Origin: an uncultured Christensenella sp.
GTDB lineage: Bacteria; Bacillota; Clostridia; Christensenellales; UBA1242
DNA length: 38,358 bases
Direction of reading: 5' to 3'
Assembly: GCA_949293905.1 (NCBI GenBank)
Contig: CASFFG010000002.1
Location: 76,153 to 114,510 of the forward strand
A model generated the notes under the pieces. That model saw only the letters and a program-made list of their open reading frames with translations, did no database searches and was not told the origin of the DNA. Shown in pieces: positions 31,108 to 38,358 of the stretch; position 1 is the first letter of the stretch, and every line of letters begins with the position of its first letter. Both the position numbers and the translations under genes were made by a program.

Positions 31108-33105
31108 TTAATCAGTCAAATAAAATGTGCAGGTTGAGAGTTTCTTACGCTTTAATTTTAGTACTCTCCCCGACTGAGTAGTGTATATAAAACCTTGCTT
31201 GTACGGGCAGTTTTTACAATCCGCTTTTAGATGTGCTTTCATTGGGCAGTGGCGCAAGGTCATGTAAGGTGCGTTCATATTTTTATTCTCTCCTTCTGCG
31301 CTCATGTATAGCAAATCAAAGTAATTCGCACTAAAAGAGTTATACACATTTAATCCCCAACCCGCTATCTTTTCCGTGTCTAAATTTAACGCCCACAAGT
31401 TATTCACGACAACTGGAATTTTTAATTTTTCCACTATCGATTTTATAAATTCTATATCTTCACTTAAAGCAAAATTTGGTAGTTCTAAATATGGTTTTAT
31501 ATTTTTACTTTCACACAAAATTTTAAACCGCTTTATATCTTCTAACTCGTACATTTCGGGCGAATAGATTAAGTTTTTAACATTAGGAATGTTATCCACA
31601 TTTTCCACATATTTGAAATCATTAAACTTTAAATTTTTCTTTTCTATTTCAATCTTAACATGTGATAATTTTTCTCTATCTAGTTTTGTGTAAGCGTCAT
31701 ATATAGAGTCAAAGACATTGCGTCTAAATTCGTTCAATTTTGATTTAGACATAAATACATTATCTAATGTGATTTCTAGTTCTGCATTAAAATATTCACT
31801 CTTATTAAAATTTTCTTCTAAGTCTTTTTTAGTTAACGGGCTATTCTTTGCACTCTCACAAATATCACCAAAAATTTCAAGATTTTCGTTATTTGCACTA
31901 AATTCTGCTAAAATTTTCTCATTTTTTCGTGCAATTATGGAAATTTTTATATTTTTCCTTAATTTTGTATTCAACATCTCGTTTTCTAACGCACTATCTA
32001 AGATTAGATTTATACTATCGCCTACATGAAATTTTTGAGTGGTTGTGATTCTATAAAGTTCACCCTGTTTAGTTAAATCGTAACCCGTAAATGTTGAAAT
32101 TTCTTTGCCATTTTTAAACACCTTAAATACAGATTTTGGTGTCAACTCTCTGTTAGACGAAATAAAAATTTCATTAAAATTTTTCCCATTTTTTACGCGT
32201 ACAATTTCCCCGATATGCACACCTATGTGACTTTGGTATTTCGAAATTATATCCCCGTTTCCGTCAAAATATCCGCGCGTGTAACCACGATTAAAAGCAA
32301 GTGGCAAGTTGTTTTCCTTTGTTATTCCACGAACAGCATTTGCGTATACTCGCGTTGACTCGCCAACATAGAACGGTCGCCTTGCTCGTCCTTCAATTTT
32401 TATTGCTGTAACTCCCGCTTCTTTCAAGTCGTCTAAACTATCCAGCATATTAAAATCTTTCGCACTTAGCAAATACCCGCTCGTCAACTTCTTGCCATCA
32501 TAGGACAATATATACGGAAGTCTACATAACTGCTTGCATTTTCCTCGATTTCCGCTATTCCCCGTAGTGTACTCACTTAAATAGCAGTTGCCCGAAAAAC
32601 TGACACACAAAGCGCCCTGCACAAAATATTCGATTTCAATATTCGAATTGTCTCGTATTCTTCTTATCTCACTAAGCGGAGTTTCACGAGATAGGACAAC
32701 CCGTTTTACTCCTAATTTTTCAAGAACTCTAACCCCTTCTAAATTGTGGACTCCCAACTGCGTACTAGCATGGATCTCTATTTCAGGATAGAATTTATGT
32801 ACTAAACTAATTAGCCCTATATCTTGAATTATAAACGCGTCCACGCCAAGATTGTACGCATCGACAATTAAATCAAGTGCGGATTGAATTTCGCTATCAT
32901 TAAATAAAATATTAACCGTTAAATGAACTTTAACATCAAAAATATGTGCAAACTCTACCGCAGATTTTAATTTATCCAGAGAAAAACCTTCTATATTGCG
33001 TGCGTTGAAATCTTTTACTCCTAAATAGACTTCATCTGCGCCATTATAGACCGCCATTTTTAGACTATCTTCATCACCCGCGGGCGAAAGGACTTTTAAT
33101 CTCAT
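31108..33105 (-). CDS. Peptidase U32 family protein (long form with C-terminal domain)
   Basis: The 665-residue protein opens with LSPAGDEDSLKMAVYNGADE and VYLGVKDFNARN, then a TIM-barrel-like HASTQLGVHN, and the U32 signature EYFVQGALCVSFSGNCYLSE with GKCKQLCR downstream (clustered Cys). The C-terminal 250 residues form the extra (DUF3656-type) part of long U32 proteins, ending with more Cys (HCPMKAHLKADCKNCPY). Many U32 proteins are now linked to rRNA or tRNA modification (hydroxylation) rather than to proteolysis; the role here is open. There is no Shine-Dalgarno and the -10 box ends six bases before the ATG. Confidence 0.9.
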   Translation of the reverse strand: MRLKVLSPAGDEDSLKMAVYNGADEVYLGVKDFNARNIEGFSLDKLKSAVEFAHIFDVKVHLTVNILFNDSEIQSALDLIVDAYNLGVDAFIIQDIGLISLVHKFYPEIEIHASTQLGVHNLEGVRVLEKLGVKRVVLSRETPLSEIRRIRDNSNIEIEYFVQGALCVSFSGNCYLSEYTTGNSGNRGKCKQLCRLPYILSYDGKKLTSGYLLSAKDFNMLDSLDDLKEAGVTAIKIEGRARRPFYVGESTRVYANAVRGITKENNLPLAFNRGYTRGYFDGNGDIISKYQSHIGVHIGEIVRVKNGKNFNEIFISSNRELTPKSVFKVFKNGKEISTFTGYDLTKQGELYRITTTQKFHVGDSINLILDSALENEMLNTKLRKNIKISIIARKNEKILAEFSANNENLEIFGDICESAKNSPLTKKDLEENFNKSEYFNAELEITLDNVFMSKSKLNEFRRNVFDSIYDAYTKLDREKLSHVKIEIEKKNLKFNDFKYVENVDNIPNVKNLIYSPEMYELEDIKRFKILCESKNIKPYLELPNFALSEDIEFIKSIVEKLKIPVVVNNLWALNLDTEKIAGWGLNVYNSFSANYFDLLYMSAEGENKNMNAPYMTLRHCPMKAHLKADCKNCPYKQGFIYTTQSGRVLKLKRKKLSTCTFYLTD

Positions 33106-33111
33106 AATTAA

Positions 33112-33140
33112 ATTATACCATAAAATGAATAAAATTTCAA
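33112..33140 (-). promoter_or_regulatory. SigA-type promoter of the U32 gene (leaderless arrangement)
   Basis: On the minus strand TTGAAA (33140-33135), 17-base spacer, TATAAT (33117-33112), then six bases and the ATG at 33105. Confidence 0.75.
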
Positions 33141-33207
33141 TATAAGCAACTAAAAATTTTTACTATACTTTAGACGAACACTTTACTCTGCTTTCATTTC
33201 ATTTAAC

Positions 33208-33236
33208 TTGACAAAATCTCTAAAATTTGGTAGAAT
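33208..33236 (+). promoter_or_regulatory. SigA-type promoter of the 81-residue ORF
   Basis: Perfect TTGACA (33208-33213), 17-base spacer, TAGAAT (33231-33236); AGGAG and the ATG follow. Confidence 0.75.
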
Positions 33237-33252
33237 AAATATAGGAGTAAAT

Positions 33253-33498
33253 ATGATAGAAATTAAGGACGGAGAAATTTTTGAAAAACTTGCAAAAAAG
33301 TACAATATTAAGTATAGAAGAACTCCAAATGGAGAAACTTACGAAATTAAATCTATGGAAAATGCAAACGAACAAGACTCCATAGATATGAAGAAAGTTT
33401 CAGATTGCCTGTACGCAAATGTTCCAGTGGAATTGAGAATTAAATGCGCTGACGATTGCAAAAATGAATCGAATAAACAAGATGAAATCAAATTATAA
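33253..33498 (+). CDS. Unknown 81-residue protein
   Basis: From the ATG at 33253 the small, charged, Cys-containing protein (IEIKDGEIFEKLAKKYNIKY near the start; Cys near 54, 66 and 70) has a clear AGGAG ribosome site and a strong promoter. An upstream TTG at 33208 is part of the promoter and not the start. It may be a small metal-binding or regulatory protein by its CxxxC-type spacing (ADDC), but nothing firm can be said. It precedes a metallochaperone gene by 226 bases. Confidence 0.65.
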   Translation: MIEIKDGEIFEKLAKKYNIKYRRTPNGETYEIKSMENANEQDSIDMKKVSDCLYANVPVELRIKCADDCKNESNKQDEIKL

Positions 33499-33724
33499 TT
33501 GCTATACATATTAAATGTTTTTATAAACATATTTTGTGAATTATTTTATATTTTTAACTGATATTGTCTTATTTCTACATCTCCAATATAAAATTGATTG
33601 ATTATTTAGTATATCGGCAATAATTAAATAGTTGACATTAAATTTTAAAATACTAAAATTAAAAGTGTGCATTTATTTTTTACGCACAAAAATGTAAACA
33701 AAAATTGGAATTAAAAGGACGATT

Positions 33725-34984
33725 ATGAAAGAATTTAAAACTATTCCTATTACACTTGTAACAGGCTATTTAGGTAGCGGAAAAACTACCCTACTTAACT
33801 ATATTTTATCTAATACTAAGGGATACAAAATTGCGGTAATTGTAAACGACATAGGCGAAGTGAACATTGACGCAGACTTAATTGAAAAGGGCGGTGTCGT
33901 CAACAAAAAAGAAGAAAGTCTAGTTGCTCTTCAAAACGGGTGTATCTGCTGTACTCTTAGACAAGATTTAATTGAGCAACTACATGATATAATTAAACAA
34001 AGAAAATTTGATCACATCATAATCGAAGCAAGTGGAATCTGTGAGCCTATACCTATCGCGCAGACAATAAACTTTTTAACTGAGAGTTTTAAAGCAAAAG
34101 GTATGCCGATTTTTTGCAAACTTGACGCTATTGTTTCCGTGGTTGATGCCTACAGAATGGTGCAGGAATTCGGTTGTGGGGACGAACTCATAAAAGACAA
34201 CATCGGCGAAGAAGATATTGAAAATTTAGTTATTCAGCAGATAGAATTCTGTGACATTTTGATATTAAACAAGGTTAGCGAAGTATCAAAAGAAGAACTA
34301 TCTCGCGTTAAAAAAATTATTAAAAATCTTCAACCAAAGGCAAAGATTATTGAAGCGGATTATTCGAAAGTTGATTTAAAAGAAATTCTAGACACAAATC
34401 TTTTTGATATGGAAAATGTGCTAACATCTGCTGGCTGGTTCCAAGAATTAGATAAAGATTTGGACAAACTGGACGACGAGCATGATGACGAAGAAGATGA
34501 TGAACATGAACACCATGAGCACCACCATGACGACGAAGAAGAGCACGAACACCACCATGAACACGACGATGAACATGATCACGGTCATCACCACCATCAT
34601 CACCATGACGGCGGTGAGACAGAAGAATACGGAATTGGTACATTCGTCTACTTCAGGCGTGAACCATTCGATAGACTTAAGTTTGAAGACTGGGCTAACC
34701 GAGATTATGGAAAGAAAATTATTCGTACTAAAGGACTAGTTTACTTTACAGACGACAATCGTAACGCATATTTATATGAACAAGCAGGCAGACAAAAAGT
34801 GCTTACAAACAATGGCCCATGGCTTGCAACCTATCCTAGATATCAAATCGAACAGATGCTTTTAAACGACGAAAAATTTAGAAAGGACTGGGACGAAAAA
34901 TACGGCGACCGCATGATTAAATTAGTGTTTATCGGTCAGCACATTGATAAAAAAGAAATTTCTGCCGAACTAGATAAAATTTAA
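33725..34984 (+). CDS. CobW/COG0523 family G3E GTPase with His-rich metal-binding stretch
   Basis: The 419-residue protein has Walker A GYLGSGKT at residues 14-21, the VNDIGEVNID loop (40-49), the family's metal-binding CxCC motif (Cys73, Cys75, Cys76), EASGICEP and NKV. A C-terminal CobW domain follows from about residue 300. Between them, about residues 252-297, lies a tract made almost only of His, Asp and Glu, a likely metal store. COG0523 GTPases deliver metal ions, often zinc or cobalt, to target enzymes. The ribosome site AAAGGA lies before the ATG. No Zur-like operator is recognised in the 226-base gap upstream, so the metal remains open. Confidence 0.88.
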   Translation: MKEFKTIPITLVTGYLGSGKTTLLNYILSNTKGYKIAVIVNDIGEVNIDADLIEKGGVVNKKEESLVALQNGCICCTLRQDLIEQLHDIIKQRKFDHIIIEASGICEPIPIAQTINFLTESFKAKGMPIFCKLDAIVSVVDAYRMVQEFGCGDELIKDNIGEEDIENLVIQQIEFCDILILNKVSEVSKEELSRVKKIIKNLQPKAKIIEADYSKVDLKEILDTNLFDMENVLTSAGWFQELDKDLDKLDDEHDDEEDDEHEHHEHHHDDEEEHEHHHEHDDEHDHGHHHHHHHDGGETEEYGIGTFVYFRREPFDRLKFEDWANRDYGKKIIRTKGLVYFTDDNRNAYLYEQAGRQKVLTNNGPWLATYPRYQIEQMLLNDEKFRKDWDEKYGDRMIKLVFIGQHIDKKEISAELDKI

Positions 34985-35018
34985 TTAATTTACAAATGAA
35001 TATAATGTGGAGCAGTTT

Positions 35019-35570
35019 ATGGAAAAACTCGTTGTTGAAGTTGGAATGGAACTTGATAAACATTTAATATATTATCATGATATGCTTATATCTCATGGAT
35101 TAGATTTATCTTTTGCGTGCGTAACACATGATTTGTACTACACAAAAGAAAATCTCGACGGGCTAACAGAAAATCAAATGAAAAACGCTTGTATTAGACT
35201 TAGAAAATTAGATGGAATTATTGGTGTTAATAAAGATAAACAAGTAAAAGATGAAGAAATTAAAGCAAAAGAAATTAAACTTATTAGCCTTGGATATAGG
35301 AAAGTCTTTGATACTATAAAATTTGATTTTCAGTATAAAAAGCCTGATTGGTATAACTATATTCAACTACAAGATATTAAAGATGTTGGTCTATTAGTTT
35401 ATTGGGAAAATGAAAAATTCTATCACCTTCCATTAGATGACCAACGCAAGGAATTACTTAAAGAATTGAATAGTTACGGTTTTAATTTTAAAGAAACAGA
35501 CTTAGGCGTTGATAAATTGCGAACCTTATATTATGGTAAAAAGATGTATAGTAAAAATCAAAATGCATAA
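35019..35570 (+). CDS. Unknown protein, possibly CYTH-like
   Basis: From the ATG at 35019 (GGAG upstream; a GTG four codons earlier is also in frame) the product has 183 residues: MEKLVVEVGMELDKHLIYYH, a THDLYYTKENLDGLTENQMK segment and NACIRLRK near residue 65. The start with Val-Val-Glu-Val and the R-x-R-like run recall CYTH phosphatase/cyclase proteins, but only weakly. The frame continues in phase after the TAA for 25 more codons (35571-35648), so the C-terminus may have been shortened. It is 34 bases after the GTPase gene and may be co-transcribed. Confidence 0.6.
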   Translation: MEKLVVEVGMELDKHLIYYHDMLISHGLDLSFACVTHDLYYTKENLDGLTENQMKNACIRLRKLDGIIGVNKDKQVKDEEIKAKEIKLISLGYRKVFDTIKFDFQYKKPDWYNYIQLQDIKDVGLLVYWENEKFYHLPLDDQRKELLKELNSYGFNFKETDLGVDKLRTLYYGKKMYSKNQNA

Positions 35571-35648
35571 GATGTTAAACGAATACAACCTATAAGAGTA
35601 AAACGAAGCAATGGTGCTGACTGGATTGTTATTACAGATAAACAATAA
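35571..35648 (+). other. In-phase coding remnant after a stop codon
   Basis: After the TAA of the preceding gene the same frame reads DVKRIQPIRVKRSNGADWIV then ITDKQ and TAA. It has a protein-like composition in a region with no other gene. It could be the lost tail of the preceding gene or the end of a decayed gene. Confidence 0.3.
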
Positions 35649-35659
35649 AGGAATAAACT

Positions 35660-36004
35660 ATGTCAATAGAAGAGTTAAAGTATATTTTAGATAATGTTTA
35701 TAGTAAAGATACTGCTCATAGAAAATGGAGAGCAAAGTGGAATAAAAATAATCCAACTTATGGGCAATGTGTTCCAACCGCATTGTTAGTACAATATTAT
35801 TTTGGTGGCGAAATATTCAAGCATAATGTGGAATCCCACTATTTTAATGTTATCGATGGAAAAGTTGTTGACCTTACCAAAGAGCAATTTGATTATGAAT
35901 TAGACTATTCTAATAGTAGACAAAAACAACCAAACTTATCTCAATCACAAACCAAAGAGAGATTTGAACTATTAAAAGAAAGAGTAGAAAATTTTAGAAA
36001 ATAA
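35660..36004 (+). CDS. YunG-like protein
   Basis: The 114-residue protein has the YunG pattern: RAKWNKNNPTYGQCVPTALL, with Cys in GQC and then VQYYFGGEI, followed by SHYFNVIDGKVVDLTKEQFD with the conserved His. The Cys and His in this arrangement suggest a papain-like fold. The biochemical role of YunG proteins is not established. AAAGGAA precedes the ATG. Confidence 0.8.
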   Translation: MSIEELKYILDNVYSKDTAHRKWRAKWNKNNPTYGQCVPTALLVQYYFGGEIFKHNVESHYFNVIDGKVVDLTKEQFDYELDYSNSRQKQPNLSQSQTKERFELLKERVENFRK

Positions 36005-36110
36005 AAATTTTTACTGTTGCAATTTAATGAAAAAATATTACATTCCACTAAAAAATGTAAAAAATAATAAAAATTTTCATATGATTTCAAAATTTTAAGT
36101 ATAAAAAATA

Positions 36111-36135
36111 AGCAAACAATTTGCTCATTTTTTTA
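36111..36135. terminator. Short hairpin terminator between converging genes
   Basis: AGCAAA (36111-36116) pairs with TTTGCT (36120-36125) around a 3-base loop, with T-runs on both strands. Confidence 0.5.
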
Positions 36136-36144
36136 ATTTATTTT

Positions 36145-36720
36145 CTAAAAATTCAATGTCCCTTCATATACATAAATATAAGATAAAGGTTTGCAAATAT
36201 TTGAAATTTCGCTATTTACATTTATTTTTATAAGTTTATCTTGTACACTTTCAAATTGATTTCTACTTAAAATTCGTTCAACTATTTGACCATTTTCTCG
36301 AATTTCCAAAATACCAGTTCCTGCCCAAAAGTCAGTCATTGAAGATTTACTAGAGCCTATATGTAACCAATTTTCACCACCGGGTCCTAGCCCAAATGAA
36401 AATAAAAGCGGAATATTATTTTCTTTCTCAAAGAAATCGTTCCCCCTCACTTCATAATCCGCGTCTAAGAAGGCTTCGTTAAATATTCGTGATTTTTTAT
36501 ATAATTCTTCTTTCTCGCTATCAGTCAAATTCGAATAATCGACCACTCCGTTTAGTTTAAAGTTAGTTTTTGCTTTTTGTATTCTTCTTACTTGGTCATC
36601 TGGTGCATAGTTATTAAATCGCTCGGTATATTCAGGCATCATTTCTTCAATTCTTGCGAGTAGTTTTTGTTTGTCAAAGTTATAATTTTTATACTGCTCT
36701 CTTGCGAGACTAAGTTTCAT
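36145..36720 (-). CDS. C-terminal fragment of a gene broken at a G9 run
   Basis: The ATG at 36720 gives 191 residues, but the frame is open upstream through 45 more sensible codons (SIEYESEEIILSELNN, then a helical stretch to KYIEMKLSLAREQ) to a run of nine G at 36864-36856. The part upstream of the run is encoded by the next gene in another frame. With ten G the two would form one 349-residue protein. The fragment is soluble, with a GLGPGGENWLHIGSS segment near the middle. No family is recognised. The ATG at 36720 has no Shine-Dalgarno, which supports the view that it is not the true start. Confidence 0.6.
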   Translation of the reverse strand: MKLSLAREQYKNYNFDKQKLLARIEEMMPEYTERFNNYAPDDQVRRIQKAKTNFKLNGVVDYSNLTDSEKEELYKKSRIFNEAFLDADYEVRGNDFFEKENNIPLLFSFGLGPGGENWLHIGSSKSSMTDFWAGTGILEIRENGQIVERILSRNQFESVQDKLIKINVNSEISNICKPLSYIYVYEGTLNF

Positions 36721-36845
36721 CTCAATGTATTTTTGTTTACTATTAAAATATTTTAGCGCTTGCCTAAATGTCTTAGTATATTCGTCAAGTCCAGATTGCG
36801 GAACATTATTAAGTTCGCTTAATATAATTTCTTCACTTTCATACT

Positions 36846-37193
36846 CTATTGAGCACCCCCCCCCTTATAGTTTGCGCAGATCGGGGTTAAATACTCTAAC
36901 ATAAATTTCATATTAAATATTTCCGCCCAGTCTATAGTTGGGTATGAAGGCGTCCACCAATGCTTGTATCCACCAAAAGACGGGACGAAATTTAGTGGTA
37001 ATTTCTTTTCAATTATATTATTTAATTTCGCTTCAACATCGACTCTTACTTGCGAGTCTATAGAATATTTCCTAAATTTTTTAGCAAACAATCTATCAAT
37101 CATTTTCCCATTTAGCGATTTGTCTAAGTTGTCAAGATTTAATAATTCTTCATTAATGTATTTATTTACTACTTTTTCTAAATCTTCTATCAT
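36846..37193 (-). CDS. N-terminal fragment of the gene broken at a G9 run
   Basis: The 115-residue frame starts at an ATG with GGAG seven bases upstream and runs through a Trp-rich segment (YKHWWTPSYPTIDWAEIFNM) to ANYK, then three Gly from the G run and a quick stop (Ala-Gln-stop). The stop results from the frame at the nine-G tract; one more G would lead into the downstream frame. It has an extended -10 promoter (37222-37230). It thus carries the true start and expression signals of the 349-codon gene. Confidence 0.65.
   Translation of the reverse strand: MIEDLEKVVNKYINEELLNLDNLDKSLNGKMIDRLFAKKFRKYSIDSQVRVDVEAKLNNIIEKKLPLNFVPSFGGYKHWWTPSYPTIDWAEIFNMKFMLEYLTPICANYKGGGAQ
36856..36864 (-). 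repeat. Homopolymer run of nine G (C on the plus strand) at a frame break
   Basis: Nine consecutive C on the plus strand, by far the longest G/C run in this AT-rich window. It sits exactly where the upstream and downstream parts of one apparent gene change frame, so it is a candidate slipped-strand switch or a sequencing error. Confidence 0.9.
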
Positions 37194-37221
37194 ATATATG
37201 CTCCAATGTTAAATTAGAATA

Positions 37222-37230
37222 ATTATATCA
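37222..37230 (-). promoter_or_regulatory. Extended -10 promoter of the broken gene
   Basis: On the minus strand TGATATAAT (37230-37222), a perfect extended -10 with no good -35; the ATG follows 28 bases later. Confidence 0.55.
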
Positions 37231-37350
37231 TAAATTTAAAAAAATTAATAAATAATTTTAATATTTTAATGATTTTTATTAATTTTACTGATTTTTATTA
37301 AAATTTTTTAAACTTTTTCTAATTTATTAGTTTTAAAACATTATTGAAAT

Positions 37351-37383
37351 AAAAAAATGAGCATTGAATTCGCTCGTTTTTTA
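37351..37383. terminator. Terminator after the 105-residue gene
   Basis: ATGAGC (37357-37362) pairs with GCTCGT (37372-37377) and A/T pairs extend it outward; seven T follow on the minus strand. Confidence 0.65.
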
Positions 37384-37446
37384 TCAGTAATTTAATTTGA
37401 TGCAGGCTTTAACACTTTGCACAAATATTCAATTATTTCAACAAAC

Positions 37447-37764
37447 TTATATCTTTAAATGGTTCTCTATAACAAACACACTTTTAATATCTTCGGGTAC
37501 ATTTATTGCTCTCACAGTTAATTCCAACTTCCCTTCGTTCCATGACGCAGATACTTCTAGACATTCTGCTAACACACTTTTCAATAGTCCTAATTGACCG
37601 GCTGAACATCTACTCTTTTTGTAATCTTTAATTGTGTTAATAATACTTTCCGCCAACTCAGTATTTTCCTTGTCTAAATTTCTAAACTTCAAGGCATTGT
37701 AATAATCATTTAATGAGTATCTACCATTCTTCTGCGGGAATAAATTCTTTTTGTGCTCTTTCAT
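37447..37764 (-). CDS. Unknown 105-residue protein
   Basis: A soluble, charged protein with helical character (YYNALKFRNLDKENTELAES) and a strand-rich end (GKLELTVRAINVP). GGAG eight bases before the ATG supports it. It follows the next gene by 18 bases on the same strand, so the two are probably co-transcribed and end at the hairpin at 37351-37383. No family recognised. Confidence 0.65.
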   Translation of the reverse strand: MKEHKKNLFPQKNGRYSLNDYYNALKFRNLDKENTELAESIINTIKDYKKSRCSAGQLGLLKSVLAECLEVSASWNEGKLELTVRAINVPEDIKSVFVIENHLKI

Positions 37765-37782
37765 ACTAAAATCTCCAATTTT

Positions 37783-38358
37783 TTAAAACTTCCAACTGCC
37801 GTCATCTGGAATATAGAAATCTTTTAAATCGTCGTCATCTTCTTCAATTTCGTTATGTTCGGCAAAATCTGGTATAATAATTTCTTCGATCGATTTTTCT
37901 CCTATTTTCTCGTTTTTATTTGAATTTTCGTTCGTCTTATGGAATTTTTTAAATAGACTGAGTAAACTAAGTAGCCTTAACTCAAATTCATCGTTCATTT
38001 TAGCCGTCATTTTTGTATATTGTCTTATTGCTTTCTTTTCTTCTATATTATTCCAATTTTTCTCTGGAAGCGGATAGAAAACCGCAAAATTTTCTTTTAC
38101 TTCTTCATAAAAACTTTCGTCCGCGGTAATTAGTTCGTTTTCACTTTGAAATCCATAAGTTTCAACGAAGAACTCAATATCTTCCTTAGTATATAGATTT
38201 TCATTTAAATATAGTGCCTTTAAAAATTTCAATCTAAATTCTTTATTCTTCTTCAAATATTCATTTATATAATAATAGAAGAAATTTTTACATTCAAGCG
38301 GACTTGGTGCAATTCGCGCCATTTTTAGCAAAAACTCCTCATCATCATTTAAAATTTC
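37783..38358 (-). CDS. Unknown protein, 5' end probably beyond the window
   Basis: The frame is open to the right edge (EILNDDEEFLLKMARIAPSP is its first part), so the gene probably begins outside; internal starts at 38331 (TTG) or the ATG at 38322 are possible but less likely. The visible 192 codons are helical, with Lys/Glu/Phe-rich repeats like KEFRLKFLKALYLNENLYTK and an acidic end (EEDDDDLKDFYIPDDG). There is no signal peptide or membrane segment. No family recognised. Confidence 0.6.
   Translation of the reverse strand, partial: EILNDDEEFLLKMARIAPSPLECKNFFYYYINEYLKKNKEFRLKFLKALYLNENLYTKEDIEFFVETYGFQSENELITADESFYEEVKENFAVFYPLPEKNWNNIEEKKAIRQYTKMTAKMNDEFELRLLSLLSLFKKFHKTNENSNKNEKIGEKSIEEIIIPDFAEHNEIEEDDDDLKDFYIPDDGSWKF

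Noticed and set aside
34347..34739. His/Arg/Met-rich frames overlapping the metal-binding tract
   Set aside because: They are out-of-frame readings of the His/Asp/Glu repeat and carry no start signals.
1..38358. CRISPR array or cas genes
   Set aside because: No regularly spaced direct repeats and no Cas-like proteins were found.

Overview
The window is about 38 kb of AT-rich DNA from a spore-forming, Gram-positive member of the Bacillota, probably an uncultured Clostridia-like lineage. Sporulation genes (a yabP-yabQ-divIC cluster, spoVB and spoVT) lie among ordinary housekeeping genes (rlmH, tadA, dus, HU, peptidase U32, initiator tRNA-Met). Stops are TAA/TAG/TGA with the standard code. Most genes have AGGAG-type ribosome sites and TTGACA/TATAAT promoters.

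Layout. 1-1934: 3' cut part of a lipoprotein gene (-). 2111-3573: yabP, yabQ, divIC and a cytidylate-kinase-like gene (+). 3669-4319: a free-standing GlmU-type acetyltransferase domain (-). 4417-8228: an apparent operon of two CPBP membrane proteases, rlmH, an M14 carboxypeptidase and tadA. 8278-10149: HU and spoVB (-). 10355-11278: a dihydrouridine synthase.

11495-15846: a small integrative element (about 4.28 kb, core to core) sits inside a tRNA-Arg(CCU) gene. The host tRNA is cut exactly at its 7-base anticodon loop (CTCCTAA); the halves lie at 11495-11532 and 15803-15846 and join into a perfect cloverleaf. The element carries its own complete but divergent tRNA-Arg(CCU) at 11667-11741. 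Directly after it comes a membrane-anchored protein with a Ymh/TIGR02391-like domain and an RX4H (HEPN-like) motif. A tyrosine integrase, an excisionase, an XRE regulator and two small unknown genes complete it.

16234-18270: an HTH protein with a Fic-like domain whose catalytic motif is ruined, then spoVT with a possible sigma-G promoter, and a small membrane protein. 18502-29084: a stripped-down type IV secretion/conjugation locus with PrgI-VirB4 fusion, VirB6-like, a one-span exported protein, a pilin-like protein and VirD4. Most units have their own promoter and terminator, and no relaxase is visible. 29134-33105: two unknown genes, a stretch of structured RNA candidates, initiator tRNA-Met and a U32 peptidase. 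33253-38358: a small ORF, a His-rich CobW-type metallochaperone GTPase, several unknown or YunG-like genes, and a gene broken at a run of nine G that would be restored to 349 codons by one more G.

Main points of interest: the tRNA-splitting element with its replacement tRNA and putative HEPN effector; the G9 tract; three genes whose TATAAT box ends six bases before the ATG (probable leaderless mRNAs); the relaxase-less secretion locus; and the degenerate Fic protein.
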